From Melioribacteraceae bacterium (GTDB lineage Bacteria > Bacteroidota > Ignavibacteria > Ignavibacteriales > Melioribacteraceae): a stretch of DNA of 64,000 bases. Every line of letters starts with the position of its first letter. Position 1 is the first letter of the stretch. The notes beneath the pieces are model-generated. The model did not search any database and was not told the origin of the DNA. It saw only the letters and a list, made by a program, of their open reading frames with translations. Below are positions 9,382 through 18,608 of the stretch, one piece after another. A program made the position numbers and the translations under genes. Where the stretch lies: positions 1-64,000 of the forward strand of contig JAIOZI010000008.1 in NCBI GenBank assembly GCA_021740785.1. The letters are read 5' to 3'.

Positions 9382-10821
9382 ATGATTAATCAATTAGATA
9401 TACTTAAAAAATATTTTGGTTACACTTCATTCAGAGGTGAGCAGGAAAATATAATTAATAGATTAATTTCTGATAAAGGTCACTCACTTGTTTTAATGCC
9501 GACCGGCGGTGGAAAATCTCTTTGCTATCAGATACCTGCATTAATATTTGAGGGAGGCACAATTGTTATTAGTCCTTTAATTGCTCTCATGCAAGATCAG
9601 GTTGACGCATTAAAGAAGAAAAACATACCGGCTGAATTTATTAACTCAACTGTTAACCCGGCACAAAGAAAAGAACGATTACTAAAATTTGTCGATGGAA
9701 AAGTTAAACTCCTTTACGTAACTCCCGAAAGATTTAGAAAAACAGAATTTGTTGAAGAGATAAAAAAGACAAAAATTTCTCTGCTTGCCGTTGATGAAGC
9801 ACACTGCATATCGGAATGGGGGCATGATTTTCGTCCCGATTATTCGCGTATAGCTGAATTTAGAGATATGATGGGGAATCCATTAACAATTGCGTTAACA
9901 GCTACGGCAACCCGTGAAGTTCAGAAGGATATCATTAATAAACTTGGATTGAAGAATGATGAAATTAAATTGTTCCATCAGGGAATACAGCGACCCAATC
10001 TAAGACTTGATACAGCAGATATTTTTGAAGAAAAAGATTCCTTCGAAGAAATTTATAAAGTGCTTGATAAGTACAAAGGTCCCGGTATAATTTATTTTTC
10101 TCTTATTAAAACACTTGAATATTTCTCCCAGAAGATCGGCGATAAAGGATACAAGCATGGAATTTATCACGGCAAGTTGGAAGCAAGGAAAAGAAAACAA
10201 ACTCAGCGTGATTTTTTATCGGGAAAAGAAAATTTGATTTTAGCTACAAATGCTTTCGGTATGGGAATAGATAAACCCGATATACGATTTGTGCTTCATG
10301 CCGAAGTCCCCGGCTCAATTGAATCTTACTATCAAGAAATAGGGCGGGCGGGACGTGATGGAAAAGACTCTCTATGTAAGCTGCTTTACAATCAGCAGGA
10401 TCTCTACACTCAAATGCAATTTATTAAATGGTCTAATCCGAATGCCGAATACTATGCACGTGTTTATGATATTTTGAAAAATGATTTGGAAGCAGTTAAT
10501 TCTATGGGAGTTGATTACCTCCGCGAACAAATGAGCTTTAAAGATAAAAATGATTTTAGGATTGAAACCGTTCTTTCAATGCTGGACCGTTACGGGGTAA
10601 TAGAGGGAAGTGTGGAAAATAAAAATTTAACTATTGTCGGTGAACTTCCCTGTGAACTTCAAGATGATGAACGGTTGGAAGAGAAACTTTTAAATGATAA
10701 TAAAAAACTTCTCGCTGTAGTAAACTATTTCAAATCAACAGAATGCCGCAGGGTATTTATTTCCGATTATTTCGGATTCCCGGGCGAATCACCTTGCGGA
10801 AATTGTGATGTTTGTGATTGA
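9382..10821 (+). CDS. recQ: RecQ-family ATP-dependent DNA helicase, short form
   Basis: 3'-5' DNA helicase of recombination and repair, 479 residues. Motif I is MPTGGGKSLCYQ (about 39-50), motif II DEAH at 138-141 followed by the RecQ aromatic loop (HCISEWGHDFRPDY), motif V ATNAFGMGIDKPD and motif VI QEIGRAGRDG. The zinc-binding cysteines are at the extreme C-terminus (TECRR...PCGNCDVC). E. coli RecQ has 609 residues. Here the winged-helix RQC and HRDC parts are missing after the zinc domain, so this is the short type found in many Bacteroidota-related genomes. The 240 bp upstream hold only broken frames. Confidence 0.93.
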   Translation: MINQLDILKKYFGYTSFRGEQENIINRLISDKGHSLVLMPTGGGKSLCYQIPALIFEGGTIVISPLIALMQDQVDALKKKNIPAEFINSTVNPAQRKERLLKFVDGKVKLLYVTPERFRKTEFVEEIKKTKISLLAVDEAHCISEWGHDFRPDYSRIAEFRDMMGNPLTIALTATATREVQKDIINKLGLKNDEIKLFHQGIQRPNLRLDTADIFEEKDSFEEIYKVLDKYKGPGIIYFSLIKTLEYFSQKIGDKGYKHGIYHGKLEARKRKQTQRDFLSGKENLILATNAFGMGIDKPDIRFVLHAEVPGSIESYYQEIGRAGRDGKDSLCKLLYNQQDLYTQMQFIKWSNPNAEYYARVYDILKNDLEAVNSMGVDYLREQMSFKDKNDFRIETVLSMLDRYGVIEGSVENKNLTIVGELPCELQDDERLEEKLLNDNKKLLAVVNYFKSTECRRVFISDYFGFPGESPCGNCDVCD

Positions 10822-10907
10822 CATAATATTGAATGCCCACGAAAAATTGTTACTCCCAAAAAATTCATTGGAAATGAATTTTGCCGCAGGCCGCTAATGT
10901 TTCTGAT

Positions 10908-10927
10908 TTTTATTGACAAGTTCCGAT
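10908..10927 (-). repeat. 20-bp inverted repeat, left copy (flanks the Fic gene)
   Basis: This 20-mer is the exact reverse complement of 12806-12825. The two copies enclose the Fic gene at a distance of about 1.9 kb. No transposase is present between them. Confidence 0.6.
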
Positions 10928-10963
10928 AGTGATTGCCATAGTAAATCCAATATGATTTTAGGT

Positions 10964-10977
10964 CGGAGAGTCAGGGA
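10964..10977 (-). repeat. tRNA-tail-like 14-mer, minus-strand copy
   Basis: On the minus strand it reads TCCCTGACTCTCCG, identical to 281-294. It lies just outside the stop of the Fic gene. It could be an attachment-site remnant; no tRNA can be folded around it. Confidence 0.4.
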
Positions 10978-11024
10978 AAGAGCTAAGTAGAAAAAAAATC
11001 ATTTAGTTCTACAAGTATTTTTCT

Positions 11025-12563
11025 TTATGAAAATATATTGTTATATGTATTTTCAATTTCAGAGACTTCTTCATCAGTTAATTGAGCAAATTCTTTTTCC
11101 CTCGCCCTCTTAGAAAGCTTACCTTCGTTTTGCTCCAAAAAGCCGATTAAAAGAGCTACTGTTTTATCCGGCATATCAAACTTATCATCTAAGTTTTGCT
11201 TAAATAAATCATAGTTAATTAGATACAGAACTTCAGCCGGGATTATATTTTTTACAGTATCTTGAACACATTCAAATAAAAATTCAGCTTGCTTAGTAGC
11301 ATCAAAATATCTGTAATAATCTATTGTCTCATTCAGTACTTTGATGTTATTTCTTTCTGTAACATCCCACTCGATTAATTCCAATAATGGCTGTGAGAAC
11401 GACTCAAGTACCTCTCTATAATTTTCAATATGGTTAAGAATTGACGCAGATACGGGAAATATAATACCATGCTGGGTAAACTCCTTCTTAGTTAATATAT
11501 GATGAATCAAGTACCTATGAATTCTACCATTACCATCTTCAAAAGGATGAATGAACACAAATCCGAATGCTATTATTGCAGCAGCAAGAACAGCATTTAG
11601 GTTATCTTTCAGAAGAAGATTATGTGTTGAAATGAGACCATCCAGCAAAATTTCTAAATCCTCATGTCGAGCCGATATATGTTCCGGTATCGGTTCTTGA
11701 GTTACTCTATCATGTTCACCGACAAAGCCGCCTACTTTTCTAAAACCCATATTTACAAAGCGGTCATTTTCAATTACAATTTGTTGTAGTCGAAGCAATT
11801 CATTTTTTGTCAAATTACTTTTTCCCGCTTGACCAATTGCTCTTCCCCAACGCAACGCTCTATTATGTAGTGGTGTTTCGCCTTCTATATTAAAAGATGC
11901 CTTTGAATCTTTCAGTAATAGAAATGCAGATGCTCTAAGAAGAATATCTTTTTTTATTCCCGTTAAGTAATTGTTTTTTTCACTAAGCAAGTCCGATGAT
12001 ATAAAATTTTCCAATTTATCTGTTTTGGTTATCATTGGGCAAAAATCTCTGGTTCCGAGAAGGTTATTTATTATTCTGTGTCTGTTTGATTTTTCTCCCT
12101 CTGAAATTGCATGTTGCTTTTTATCATCTACTAGTAATACATAATTACCTTTTTTGAGGTCATCAATTTCCAACCTACTGCTCAACAACCACTCGTATAG
12201 AAACCATAATTTTCTGTTGTATTTGCTTAAAGGTTCTATTTGAAAAAGGTCTTTTGCTTCAGTTTTTTTGAGTGCCTCAAATAACTTTTTAAGAATCAGC
12301 AAATTCACACCCTCATATTTCAGTGCAAATACTAGTTGCTTATATAGCGTATCCTCAGGTAAATGGCGCGATGTTAATACTTGCCAGTTTTCACTTTTAT
12401 ACTGTCTTTTTTTATCACTTATTATTGTTAAAGTCTCCGGAATAGGAACATTTAAATTATACGAATCAATAATTGCCCCATAACCAACTAAAGTTCCTTC
12501 CTCCGGAGCTATTCTTTCGTGAAAAACACTTATTCTTTGTGAAATATGTTTATTATTCATCAT
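11025..12563 (-). CDS. Fic-domain protein (predicted AMP/nucleotide transferase)
   Basis: Large Fic protein, 512 residues. The Fic core has the complete catalytic motif HPFEDGNGRIHR at 339-350, including the catalytic His and phosphate-binding GNGR. Such proteins transfer AMP or another nucleotide moiety onto target proteins. An inhibitory-helix motif of the (S/T)xxxE(G/N) type is visible upstream of the core as SFNIEG (S223...E227-G228), so it looks like a self-inhibited class II Fic enzyme without a separate antitoxin. The N-terminal 200 residues are not assigned. No antitoxin gene lies beside it. The start is one of two adjacent ATGs with no clear Shine-Dalgarno sequence. Flanking repeats suggest a gained module. 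Confidence 0.9.
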   Translation of the reverse strand: MMNNKHISQRISVFHERIAPEEGTLVGYGAIIDSYNLNVPIPETLTIISDKKRQYKSENWQVLTSRHLPEDTLYKQLVFALKYEGVNLLILKKLFEALKKTEAKDLFQIEPLSKYNRKLWFLYEWLLSSRLEIDDLKKGNYVLLVDDKKQHAISEGEKSNRHRIINNLLGTRDFCPMITKTDKLENFISSDLLSEKNNYLTGIKKDILLRASAFLLLKDSKASFNIEGETPLHNRALRWGRAIGQAGKSNLTKNELLRLQQIVIENDRFVNMGFRKVGGFVGEHDRVTQEPIPEHISARHEDLEILLDGLISTHNLLLKDNLNAVLAAAIIAFGFVFIHPFEDGNGRIHRYLIHHILTKKEFTQHGIIFPVSASILNHIENYREVLESFSQPLLELIEWDVTERNNIKVLNETIDYYRYFDATKQAEFLFECVQDTVKNIIPAEVLYLINYDLFKQNLDDKFDMPDKTVALLIGFLEQNEGKLSKRAREKEFAQLTDEEVSEIENTYNNIFS

Positions 12564-12658
12564 CTAAGGTGAAATATGTTTATAAATATTTAGGTGAAAA
12601 ATCCTTACAATTGGTGATTTTTAGTTAGATTTCAACCCGCTAAGCGAAATATACTTAT
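12539..12658 (-). promoter_or_regulatory. Iteron-like direct repeats over the Fic start and promoter
   Basis: GTGAAATATGTTTAT occurs at 12539-12553 and 12569-12583 (exact, 30-bp period), and a three-mismatch copy is at 12644-12658. The first copy lies inside the first codons of the Fic gene, the others in its promoter. Together they look like operators for a repressor, possibly Fic autoregulation. Confidence 0.5.
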
Positions 12659-12805
12659 TTTACTTAAAAAAATCTTGAAAAAATCAGCTATATTTTTGGC
12701 TCTACTGGAATTTTTGTGGATAAGTAATTAAAGAATTGCAATAACATTGCTGCAGATGATAAAGAAAAAAAAAGTTGCCGCAATAATTAGGATTAGTTTT
12801 GATCA

Positions 12806-12825
12806 ATCGGAACTTGTCAATAAAA
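12806..12825 (+). repeat. 20-bp inverted repeat, right copy
   Basis: ATCGGAACTTGTCAATAAAA, the exact reverse complement of 10908-10927. It lies in the 707-bp gap 12564-13270, which holds no gene I can support: only this repeat, the iterons and an IS21-like end. Confidence 0.6.
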
Positions 12826-12916
12826 CGAAAAAAATAATTATAAAAATCAAAAATCTGAGAACTCTCATGGCTGATTTCCCATGTATTTTTTAAATCGCTA
12901 AATCACTTTTTGAGGT

Positions 12917-12963
12917 GGGGAATAAACTGATCCTATCACTGGGGAATAAAGTGGGCCCTGACA
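12917..12963 (+). mobile_element. Possible IS21-type element end (relic)
   Basis: Two tandem copies of GGGGAATAAA(C/G)TG at 12917 and 12941 are followed by GGCCCTGACA. IS21-family elements carry multiple short repeats of this kind at their ends and finish with CA. No istA or istB frame is found on either side, so this would be a solo remnant. Assignment is from memory of the end structure. Confidence 0.3.
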
Positions 12964-13270
12964 AGCTATGTCGGTTTTATGACAGTAAGAATAGAAATAA
13001 GTTTGTGAATTGGCTAAAAACACACTATTCTCATTGATTGTGCCAAATCCGATGCTCTTCGCTAACCTTCGCTGAATAGGATAGTTTGAACTCTGGTTTT
13101 CTTCTAGCTTCGGTTAGCGTGCTTAGGTAATAAATTTTAAAAATCCCTTTATTTTTACCATATCCTTAATGGATGCATTAAGTGAGTTCAGCGGCATTAA
13201 AATTAAAGCACTATGATTATCTTTTATGTCCGGTTGCTTTAAGATTTTTTAAGAGTATCAAAAACAATCA

Positions 13271-14962
13271 TCATTTCACACTATCTCTGATTTCAAGTAA
13301 ATGCTTCATAATATTATGCATACTGATATTGTTGTTGCGAATCCCAAAACCATCGTATAATTGTTTATACAACTCGTAAAGTTCGGCATACACTTTTTTA
13401 TTTTCCGGATTCGGTAAATATGTTTTACCGATGCCTGTCATTTTGCTTTGTGCAGAAACTAAATCCGGATAACCGCCTGTACTATCGCCGGGAGTTACTG
13501 ATGCAAAAATTGTAGCTCCCAATGCGGGAGTGTGTTCACTTCTTGAAACCATCATTGGTCTTCCTAGAATATCTGCATAAATTTGCATCAACAATTCATT
13601 CTTAACTGCTAAGCCGCCGCAATTTATTACATCGGTTATCTCCACGCCATATTTTTCAATTCTATCGATAATTCTAAGTGCACCGAATGCAGTTGCTTCA
13701 ATCAAAGCTCTATAAATTTCATGCGGCTGAGTGTGCAGCGTTTGACCGAGTATCAATCCTGTCAATCTTACATCGACAAGTGTAGACCTGTTGCCGTTGT
13801 TCCAGTCGAGAGCAAGTAAACCCGATTGTCCCGGTTTCAATTCAGCGGCGTCACTTTCCAAATTCTTAAACTTTTCGTCAACCGAATTCCCGTATTTTTC
13901 AGGTACATGATTATTTACGTACCATAAGAAAATATCTCCGACAGCCGGCTGCCCGGCTTCAATTCCAAAGTATCCATTCATGACTGAGCCGTCCACGATT
14001 CCGGCAACACCCGGAATATCGGCAATCGGTTTGTCATTCGGCTGAATCATTATATCGCATGTGCTGGTTCCTAAAATTTTTATCAGAGTACCGGTTTTAA
14101 TTCCTGCGCCAACGGCTCCCATGTGTGCATCTATTGCGCCGACCTTTACAACAACTTTATCAGAGAGATTTAGTTTTTCCGCCCACTCTTTAGATAGATA
14201 ACCGGCAGTTGTATTTGATGAATATGCTTCATCATAAAGTCTTTCACGCAGCCCTTTAAGATTAGGAGAAAGTTGAATAAGGAATTCTTCATCAGGTAAT
14301 CCGTTCCATTCCTTATTGAACATTGCTTTATGTCCGGCTGCACAAATATTATGTTTAATTTTACGGGTGTCGGTGATTCCGGCTAATTGAGCAGGAAGCC
14401 AATCGGAAATTTCAATAAAACTGTGTGTCGATTTGAAAACTGCCGGATCGTCTTTCGAACATTTTAGTATTTTACTCCAGAACCACTCTGATGAATAAAT
14501 CCCGCCGATCTTCGCTAAGTACTGCGGACGAATTTTTGCAGCAAGTTCTGTAATTTCATTTGCTTCATTGTGACTGGTATGATCTTTCCACAACCAGACC
14601 ATTGCAGATTTGTTGTCACGAAATTCTTCTTTAAAATAAATTGGAGTGCCTGTTTCATCAATAGGCATTACACTGCTCGAAGTAGCACTTACTCCAATCC
14701 CTATTACCAGGTCGCTTGAAAAATTAACGTCTCGATCATTTGCCTTTTTCAGTGCATTATTTATCGATACTTCTATTCCTTCAATATAATCGGCAGGGTT
14801 TTGTCTCGCTAAATTATTATCGTTTGAGTCCGTGATGACTCCGGCTTCACCCGAAGAATAGGGGTGAACATAATTGGCAATTTCTTTTCCGTCGGTAATA
14901 TCAACAATTAATGCGCGGCATGAATTAGTTCCAAAATCTAATCCGATCGTATACTTTCTCAT
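13271..14962 (-). CDS. araB: Ribulokinase (FGGY carbohydrate kinase)
   Basis: FGGY-family kinase of 563 residues, the length of AraB. N-terminal phosphate loop is GLDFGTNSCRALIVD (8-22). The stretch VSATSSSVMPID...MVWLWKDHT followed by GGIYSSEWFWSKIL is specific to ribulokinases. The C-terminal half has GAIDAHMGAVGAGI, NCGGLAVKN and GATIFASVTPGD. It phosphorylates L- or D-ribulose, or a similar ketopentose, at O5. A GAGG box precedes the ATG. No araA or araD lies in the window, so its substrate may come from another isomerase. It is divergent from the ABC ATPase gene, and a LacI-type operator lies between them, so it probably belongs to the regulon. Confidence 0.92.
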   Translation of the reverse strand: MRKYTIGLDFGTNSCRALIVDITDGKEIANYVHPYSSGEAGVITDSNDNNLARQNPADYIEGIEVSINNALKKANDRDVNFSSDLVIGIGVSATSSSVMPIDETGTPIYFKEEFRDNKSAMVWLWKDHTSHNEANEITELAAKIRPQYLAKIGGIYSSEWFWSKILKCSKDDPAVFKSTHSFIEISDWLPAQLAGITDTRKIKHNICAAGHKAMFNKEWNGLPDEEFLIQLSPNLKGLRERLYDEAYSSNTTAGYLSKEWAEKLNLSDKVVVKVGAIDAHMGAVGAGIKTGTLIKILGTSTCDIMIQPNDKPIADIPGVAGIVDGSVMNGYFGIEAGQPAVGDIFLWYVNNHVPEKYGNSVDEKFKNLESDAAELKPGQSGLLALDWNNGNRSTLVDVRLTGLILGQTLHTQPHEIYRALIEATAFGALRIIDRIEKYGVEITDVINCGGLAVKNELLMQIYADILGRPMMVSRSEHTPALGATIFASVTPGDSTGGYPDLVSAQSKMTGIGKTYLPNPENKKVYAELYELYKQLYDGFGIRNNNISMHNIMKHLLEIRDSVK

Positions 14963-15102
14963 AATTATTCCTCGTATTTTTCTTTAATAAAGAAATGCAA
15001 TTAAGTTTATGATCAAAATAAGAAATTCAGTTTAATCCTTTTGATTATTCCGGTTCATTAAACTGCTGCAAAATTTAAATCTACGATTAACCGGGATTCA
15101 CT

Positions 15103-15158
15103 TTGACAAAAAGTTCATATTTTGATTTATCTCAAAATTCTTTATGTTAACGATAACA
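15103..15158 (+). promoter_or_regulatory. Promoter with LacI-type operator, site 1
   Basis: TTGACA (15103-15108) and TTTATC (15126-15131) are 17 bp apart. The palindromic operator TGTTAACGATAACA is at 15145-15158, just downstream, where a repressor would block transcription of the ATPase operon. It also lies upstream of the divergent ribulokinase gene. It differs by one base from the consensus found at sites 3 to 5. Confidence 0.75.
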
Positions 15159-15194
15159 TTTTTTGATTTAATTTTCACTTGAAAAGAGAACAGT

Positions 15195-16298
15195 ATGGAA
15201 AAAGTTAAACTGGTAGATGTAACAAAAGTATATGAAGGCGGAGTTACCGCTGTTAAAAAAGTCAATCTTGAAATTTACGATAAGGAATTTGTTGTACTTG
15301 TCGGTCCATCGGGATGCGGAAAATCAACAACACTTCGAATGATTGCAGGCCTTGAAGAAATTACGGATGGGAAATTATACATCGAAGATAAGTTGGTAAA
15401 CGATGTTTCACCCAAAGACCGGGATATTGCAATGGTCTTTCAAAATTATGCACTTTATCCGCACATGACTGTTTATGAAAATATGGCATTCGGATTAAAA
15501 TTAAGAAAATACAACAAAGAAGAAATTAAACAGCGTGTTGTGGAAGCAGCAAAAATACTGGGCATTGAAGATTATCTCGATAAGAAGCCTCGCGTACTTT
15601 CGGGGGGACAAAGACAGAGAGTGGCTGTTGGAAGAGCGATTGTTAGAAAACCAAAAGTATTTCTATTTGATGAACCGCTCAGCAATCTAGATGCGAAGCT
15701 TCGTGTACAAATGAGAACTGAAATTTCAAAGCTTCACCACAAACTAGGTGCAACTATGATTTATGTTACTCACGATCAGACTGAAGCTATGACGATGGGT
15801 GATAGAATTGTGATAATGAAGGATGGTGTTGTAAATCAAATTGATAATCCGCTAAATCTTTATAATAAGCCGGTTAATAAATTTGTGGCTGGATTTATTG
15901 GAAGTCCGGCAATGAATTTTGTCGACGGGAAAATTATCAAAGAGAATATTCTGAAATTTATTTCTGATGATAATTCTTTGAATATACCTATAGAGAATTC
16001 ATACGAAGATTTACTGAAATCCTATGTTGATAAGGAGATTACTCTAGGTGTTAGACCCGAAGACATTCATGCAGCAGGGGATAATGAACTTGATGTAAAA
16101 AATTGTTATGAAGCAGTTTTAGATGTTGTTGAGCCGATGGGAAATGAAATATTTCTCTATTTTACAATCAACGGGAAAGAAATTATTGCGAGAACCGCAG
16201 CAGTCGATCCTCCAGAACCGGAAACAAAAATGAAGTTCCAGTTCGATCTGAGTAAAGCTCACTTTTTTGATAAATCTACTGAAAAGGCAGTTAAGTAG
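15195..16298 (+). CDS. Carbohydrate ABC transporter ATP-binding protein (MalK/UgpC/MsmK type)
   Basis: Cytoplasmic ATPase of a CUT1 sugar importer, 367 residues. Walker [10 protein letters not shown] is at about 37-45, Q loop in [10 protein letters not shown], signature LSGGQRQRV at 135-143, Walker [14 protein letters not shown], switch His in [10 protein letters not shown]. The C-terminal third carries the regulatory OB/TOBE domain ([20 protein letters not shown]). Its membrane partners are not adjacent: the only permeases of this class in the window are at 46849-49972, under the same operator type, so I infer a shared transporter. It is the first gene of an operon with the GH65 enzyme and phosphoglucomutase. 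MalK-like ATPases may serve several permeases. Confidence 0.93.
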   Translation: MEKVKLVDVTKVYEGGVTAVKKVNLEIYDKEFVVLVGPSGCGKSTTLRMIAGLEEITDGKLYIEDKLVNDVSPKDRDIAMVFQNYALYPHMTVYENMAFGLKLRKYNKEEIKQRVVEAAKILGIEDYLDKKPRVLSGGQRQRVAVGRAIVRKPKVFLFDEPLSNLDAKLRVQMRTEISKLHHKLGATMIYVTHDQTEAMTMGDRIVIMKDGVVNQIDNPLNLYNKPVNKFVAGFIGSPAMNFVDGKIIKENILKFISDDNSLNIPIENSYEDLLKSYVDKEITLGVRPEDIHAAGDNELDVKNCYEAVLDVVEPMGNEIFLYFTINGKEIIARTAAVDPPEPETKMKFQFDLSKAHFFDKSTEKAVK

Positions 16299-16346
16299 AG
16301 AATTTCTCTTCTTTTAATTGTGGTCAACTATAAGAATTTTGGAATA

Positions 16347-18599
16347 ATGAAACTTTATAATTATGAAAACGGATGGATAATTTCCGAAAGGCAATTTTCA
16401 ATTGAAAATAATCCAGCCGTTGAGGGAGCATTTACTCAAGGAAGCGGTTATTTACATATTAGGGGATCATTAGAGGAGCATATAATTGATGCCCCGCAAA
16501 ATGTTTCATACCTGAGAATGCCGGCGAATGTATCTGCTGAAAAATTCAGAACTAATAAATGCAAATGGGGAGCATATATTCCGGGAATATATTGTAAGCA
16601 TCCGACCCTAAATAATGAGCTCATCAATTTACCTTTTGTAATTGGGCTTTCGCCGGTTGTTAACGGAGAAAGGTTCGATTTAACAAAATCGAAAGTTTCA
16701 AATTATTCAAGAAGGTTAAATTTATTCAACGCCGTTCTCACACGTGAATTGATATGGCATACCGAATCCGGCTCCGATGTCAAGTTAGTATTCGAGAGAT
16801 TTGTAAGTTCTTCCAACGAGAACTGTGTTTTTCAATTGCTGGAAATTGAAAGTGCGGATGATATTGAAATTGAAATTGTAGCTGGAATAGACACGGATGT
16901 TCGAACAAACGGATTTGATCATTTTACAAACGTTTCATTTGATCAGCTTGGTACTAATACTATGTCTGCTGTTTTGGAAACAGACGGAAATCATTCAATT
17001 GAGATTGTCTCCGAATTAATAGCTGAAAATGTAAAATGGGAATATCTATTAGGCAAAAGGAAAGCTCAGCTTACCGGTAAGATAAAATTGAATGGCGGTA
17101 ATAATATTCGATTTGAAAAACGGACGTGTTTCACCTCGAGTATCGATTTACAAAAAAGAAATTCAATGCAGACTCTTCAAGAAATTAAGGAGAAGAGTTT
17201 TGATCAATTGATTGATGAACATTCAGCGATTTGGAAGAATAGGTGGGAAAGATCGGATGTCGTTATTGAGGGTGACGATGAAGCACAGGCGGCGATGCGG
17301 TTTTCAATTTATCATCTGCTTCGTGCTCATGCCGGTAATGATTCCCGTGTTGCAATCGATGCAAAAGGTTATGCGGGTGATGCATACTGGGGAAGGTTTT
17401 TTTGGGATACGGAAATGTATTTGCTTCCTTTTTTTTCTTTAACCAATCCTGTTAAAGCAAAAACTCTGACGGATTATCGATTGCAGAGTTTGAAAGGTGC
17501 AATAAAAAATGCCGGTAATTACGGCTATCCCGGAGCTAAATTTGCATGGGAATCGGATGCGGAAGGAAATGAATGCTGCCCTAACTGGCATTATGCAGAT
17601 CATGAGATTCACATAACAGCAGATGTGATTTATGGATTAATGTATTTTTCAAAAATTATTTCCGGTGAAAATTATCTTTTAGAGAATGCATCTGAAACAA
17701 TAATTGAGTCGATAAAATATTTAGTGGAAAGAATCGATTGGTCAAAAGGACTGAATAATCCGCAGATATTGGGGGTAATGGGTCCGGATGAATACAAACC
17801 ATTTGTAAATAATAATTTCTACACAAACTACTTGATTAAGTTTGTGATGAAAAATATCTATTCAAACAAGAAATTATTAGCAAAAATTTCCGATGAAAAA
17901 TTAGTTGAAAAAATCAAGTGCGCAGCCGAATATCTGCCGGTAAGAAAAAATGAAGACGGAGTTTGGATGCAGTGTGATGATTTTGAAAATTTCGAAGAAC
18001 CGCAATTCGAGAATTTTTGGAAAGATAGAACCAAACCATTCGCCTCACAGGTTTCACAAGAGAGAATCTATCGTGTGAAAGCTCTGAAACAAGCTGATGT
18101 TCTTATGGCGATGTTTTTATTTCCCCAAAATTTCTCCATTAATGAAATCGAGAAAGCATACAATTATTATCAGAAATATACTACACATGATTCCTCGCTC
18201 TCATATGGTATTCACTCAATTGCAGCTTCGATATTAGGCAAAAAGGAAGACGCATGGAAGTATTGGGAGTTATGTTCACGTATAGATATTGAAGGAGGTA
18301 CTTCAGAAGGAATCCATATTGCAAATGCCGGTGCGGTTTGGATGGTTTTTGTGTTTGGTTTTGCGGGACTTAATTCTCCAATCTTCTCCGATCATTTACG
18401 GTTTAATCCTTTGCTTCCGAATCAATTGCAGAGTGTTAGTTTCCCGCTGGTTTGGCATGGTCATGATGTTTTTGTTGAGTTAAATCATTCAGCAATGATT
18501 GTTGTAAATAAAAGTTCTGTGGAATTAAAAGTGCAGGTAAATGGCGACATTAAATTGATAAGCAAGAACAGCAGTCAAAAATACTTAATAAAAGAGTAG
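16347..18599 (+). CDS. GH65 family glycoside phosphorylase/hydrolase
   Basis: Cytoplasmic disaccharide phosphorylase-type enzyme, about 750 residues. An N-terminal beta sandwich (NGWIISERQF...GSGYLHIRG) is followed by an (alpha/alpha)6 barrel with GRFFWDTEMYLLPFF and the catalytic acid in VMGPDEYKPFVNNN (Glu482 from this start). The C-terminal beta domain contains GIHIANAGAVWMVFVFGFAG. GH65 members cleave alpha-glucosidic disaccharides such as maltose, kojibiose, nigerose or trehalose with phosphate, releasing beta-glucose 1-phosphate. The next gene, beta-phosphoglucomutase, fits this and favours phosphorolysis. A GTG at 16320 is an alternative start, but the ATG at 16347 has GGA five bases upstream and matches where homologues begin. 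The exact linkage is unknown. Confidence 0.88.
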   Translation: MKLYNYENGWIISERQFSIENNPAVEGAFTQGSGYLHIRGSLEEHIIDAPQNVSYLRMPANVSAEKFRTNKCKWGAYIPGIYCKHPTLNNELINLPFVIGLSPVVNGERFDLTKSKVSNYSRRLNLFNAVLTRELIWHTESGSDVKLVFERFVSSSNENCVFQLLEIESADDIEIEIVAGIDTDVRTNGFDHFTNVSFDQLGTNTMSAVLETDGNHSIEIVSELIAENVKWEYLLGKRKAQLTGKIKLNGGNNIRFEKRTCFTSSIDLQKRNSMQTLQEIKEKSFDQLIDEHSAIWKNRWERSDVVIEGDDEAQAAMRFSIYHLLRAHAGNDSRVAIDAKGYAGDAYWGRFFWDTEMYLLPFFSLTNPVKAKTLTDYRLQSLKGAIKNAGNYGYPGAKFAWESDAEGNECCPNWHYADHEIHITADVIYGLMYFSKIISGENYLLENASETIIESIKYLVERIDWSKGLNNPQILGVMGPDEYKPFVNNNFYTNYLIKFVMKNIYSNKKLLAKISDEKLVEKIKCAAEYLPVRKNEDGVWMQCDDFENFEEPQFENFWKDRTKPFASQVSQERIYRVKALKQADVLMAMFLFPQNFSINEIEKAYNYYQKYTTHDSSLSYGIHSIAASILGKKEDAWKYWELCSRIDIEGGTSEGIHIANAGAVWMVFVFGFAGLNSPIFSDHLRFNPLLPNQLQSVSFPLVWHGHDVFVELNHSAMIVVNKSSVELKVQVNGDIKLISKNSSQKYLIKE

Positions 18600-18608
18600 A
18601 ATTTAAAT

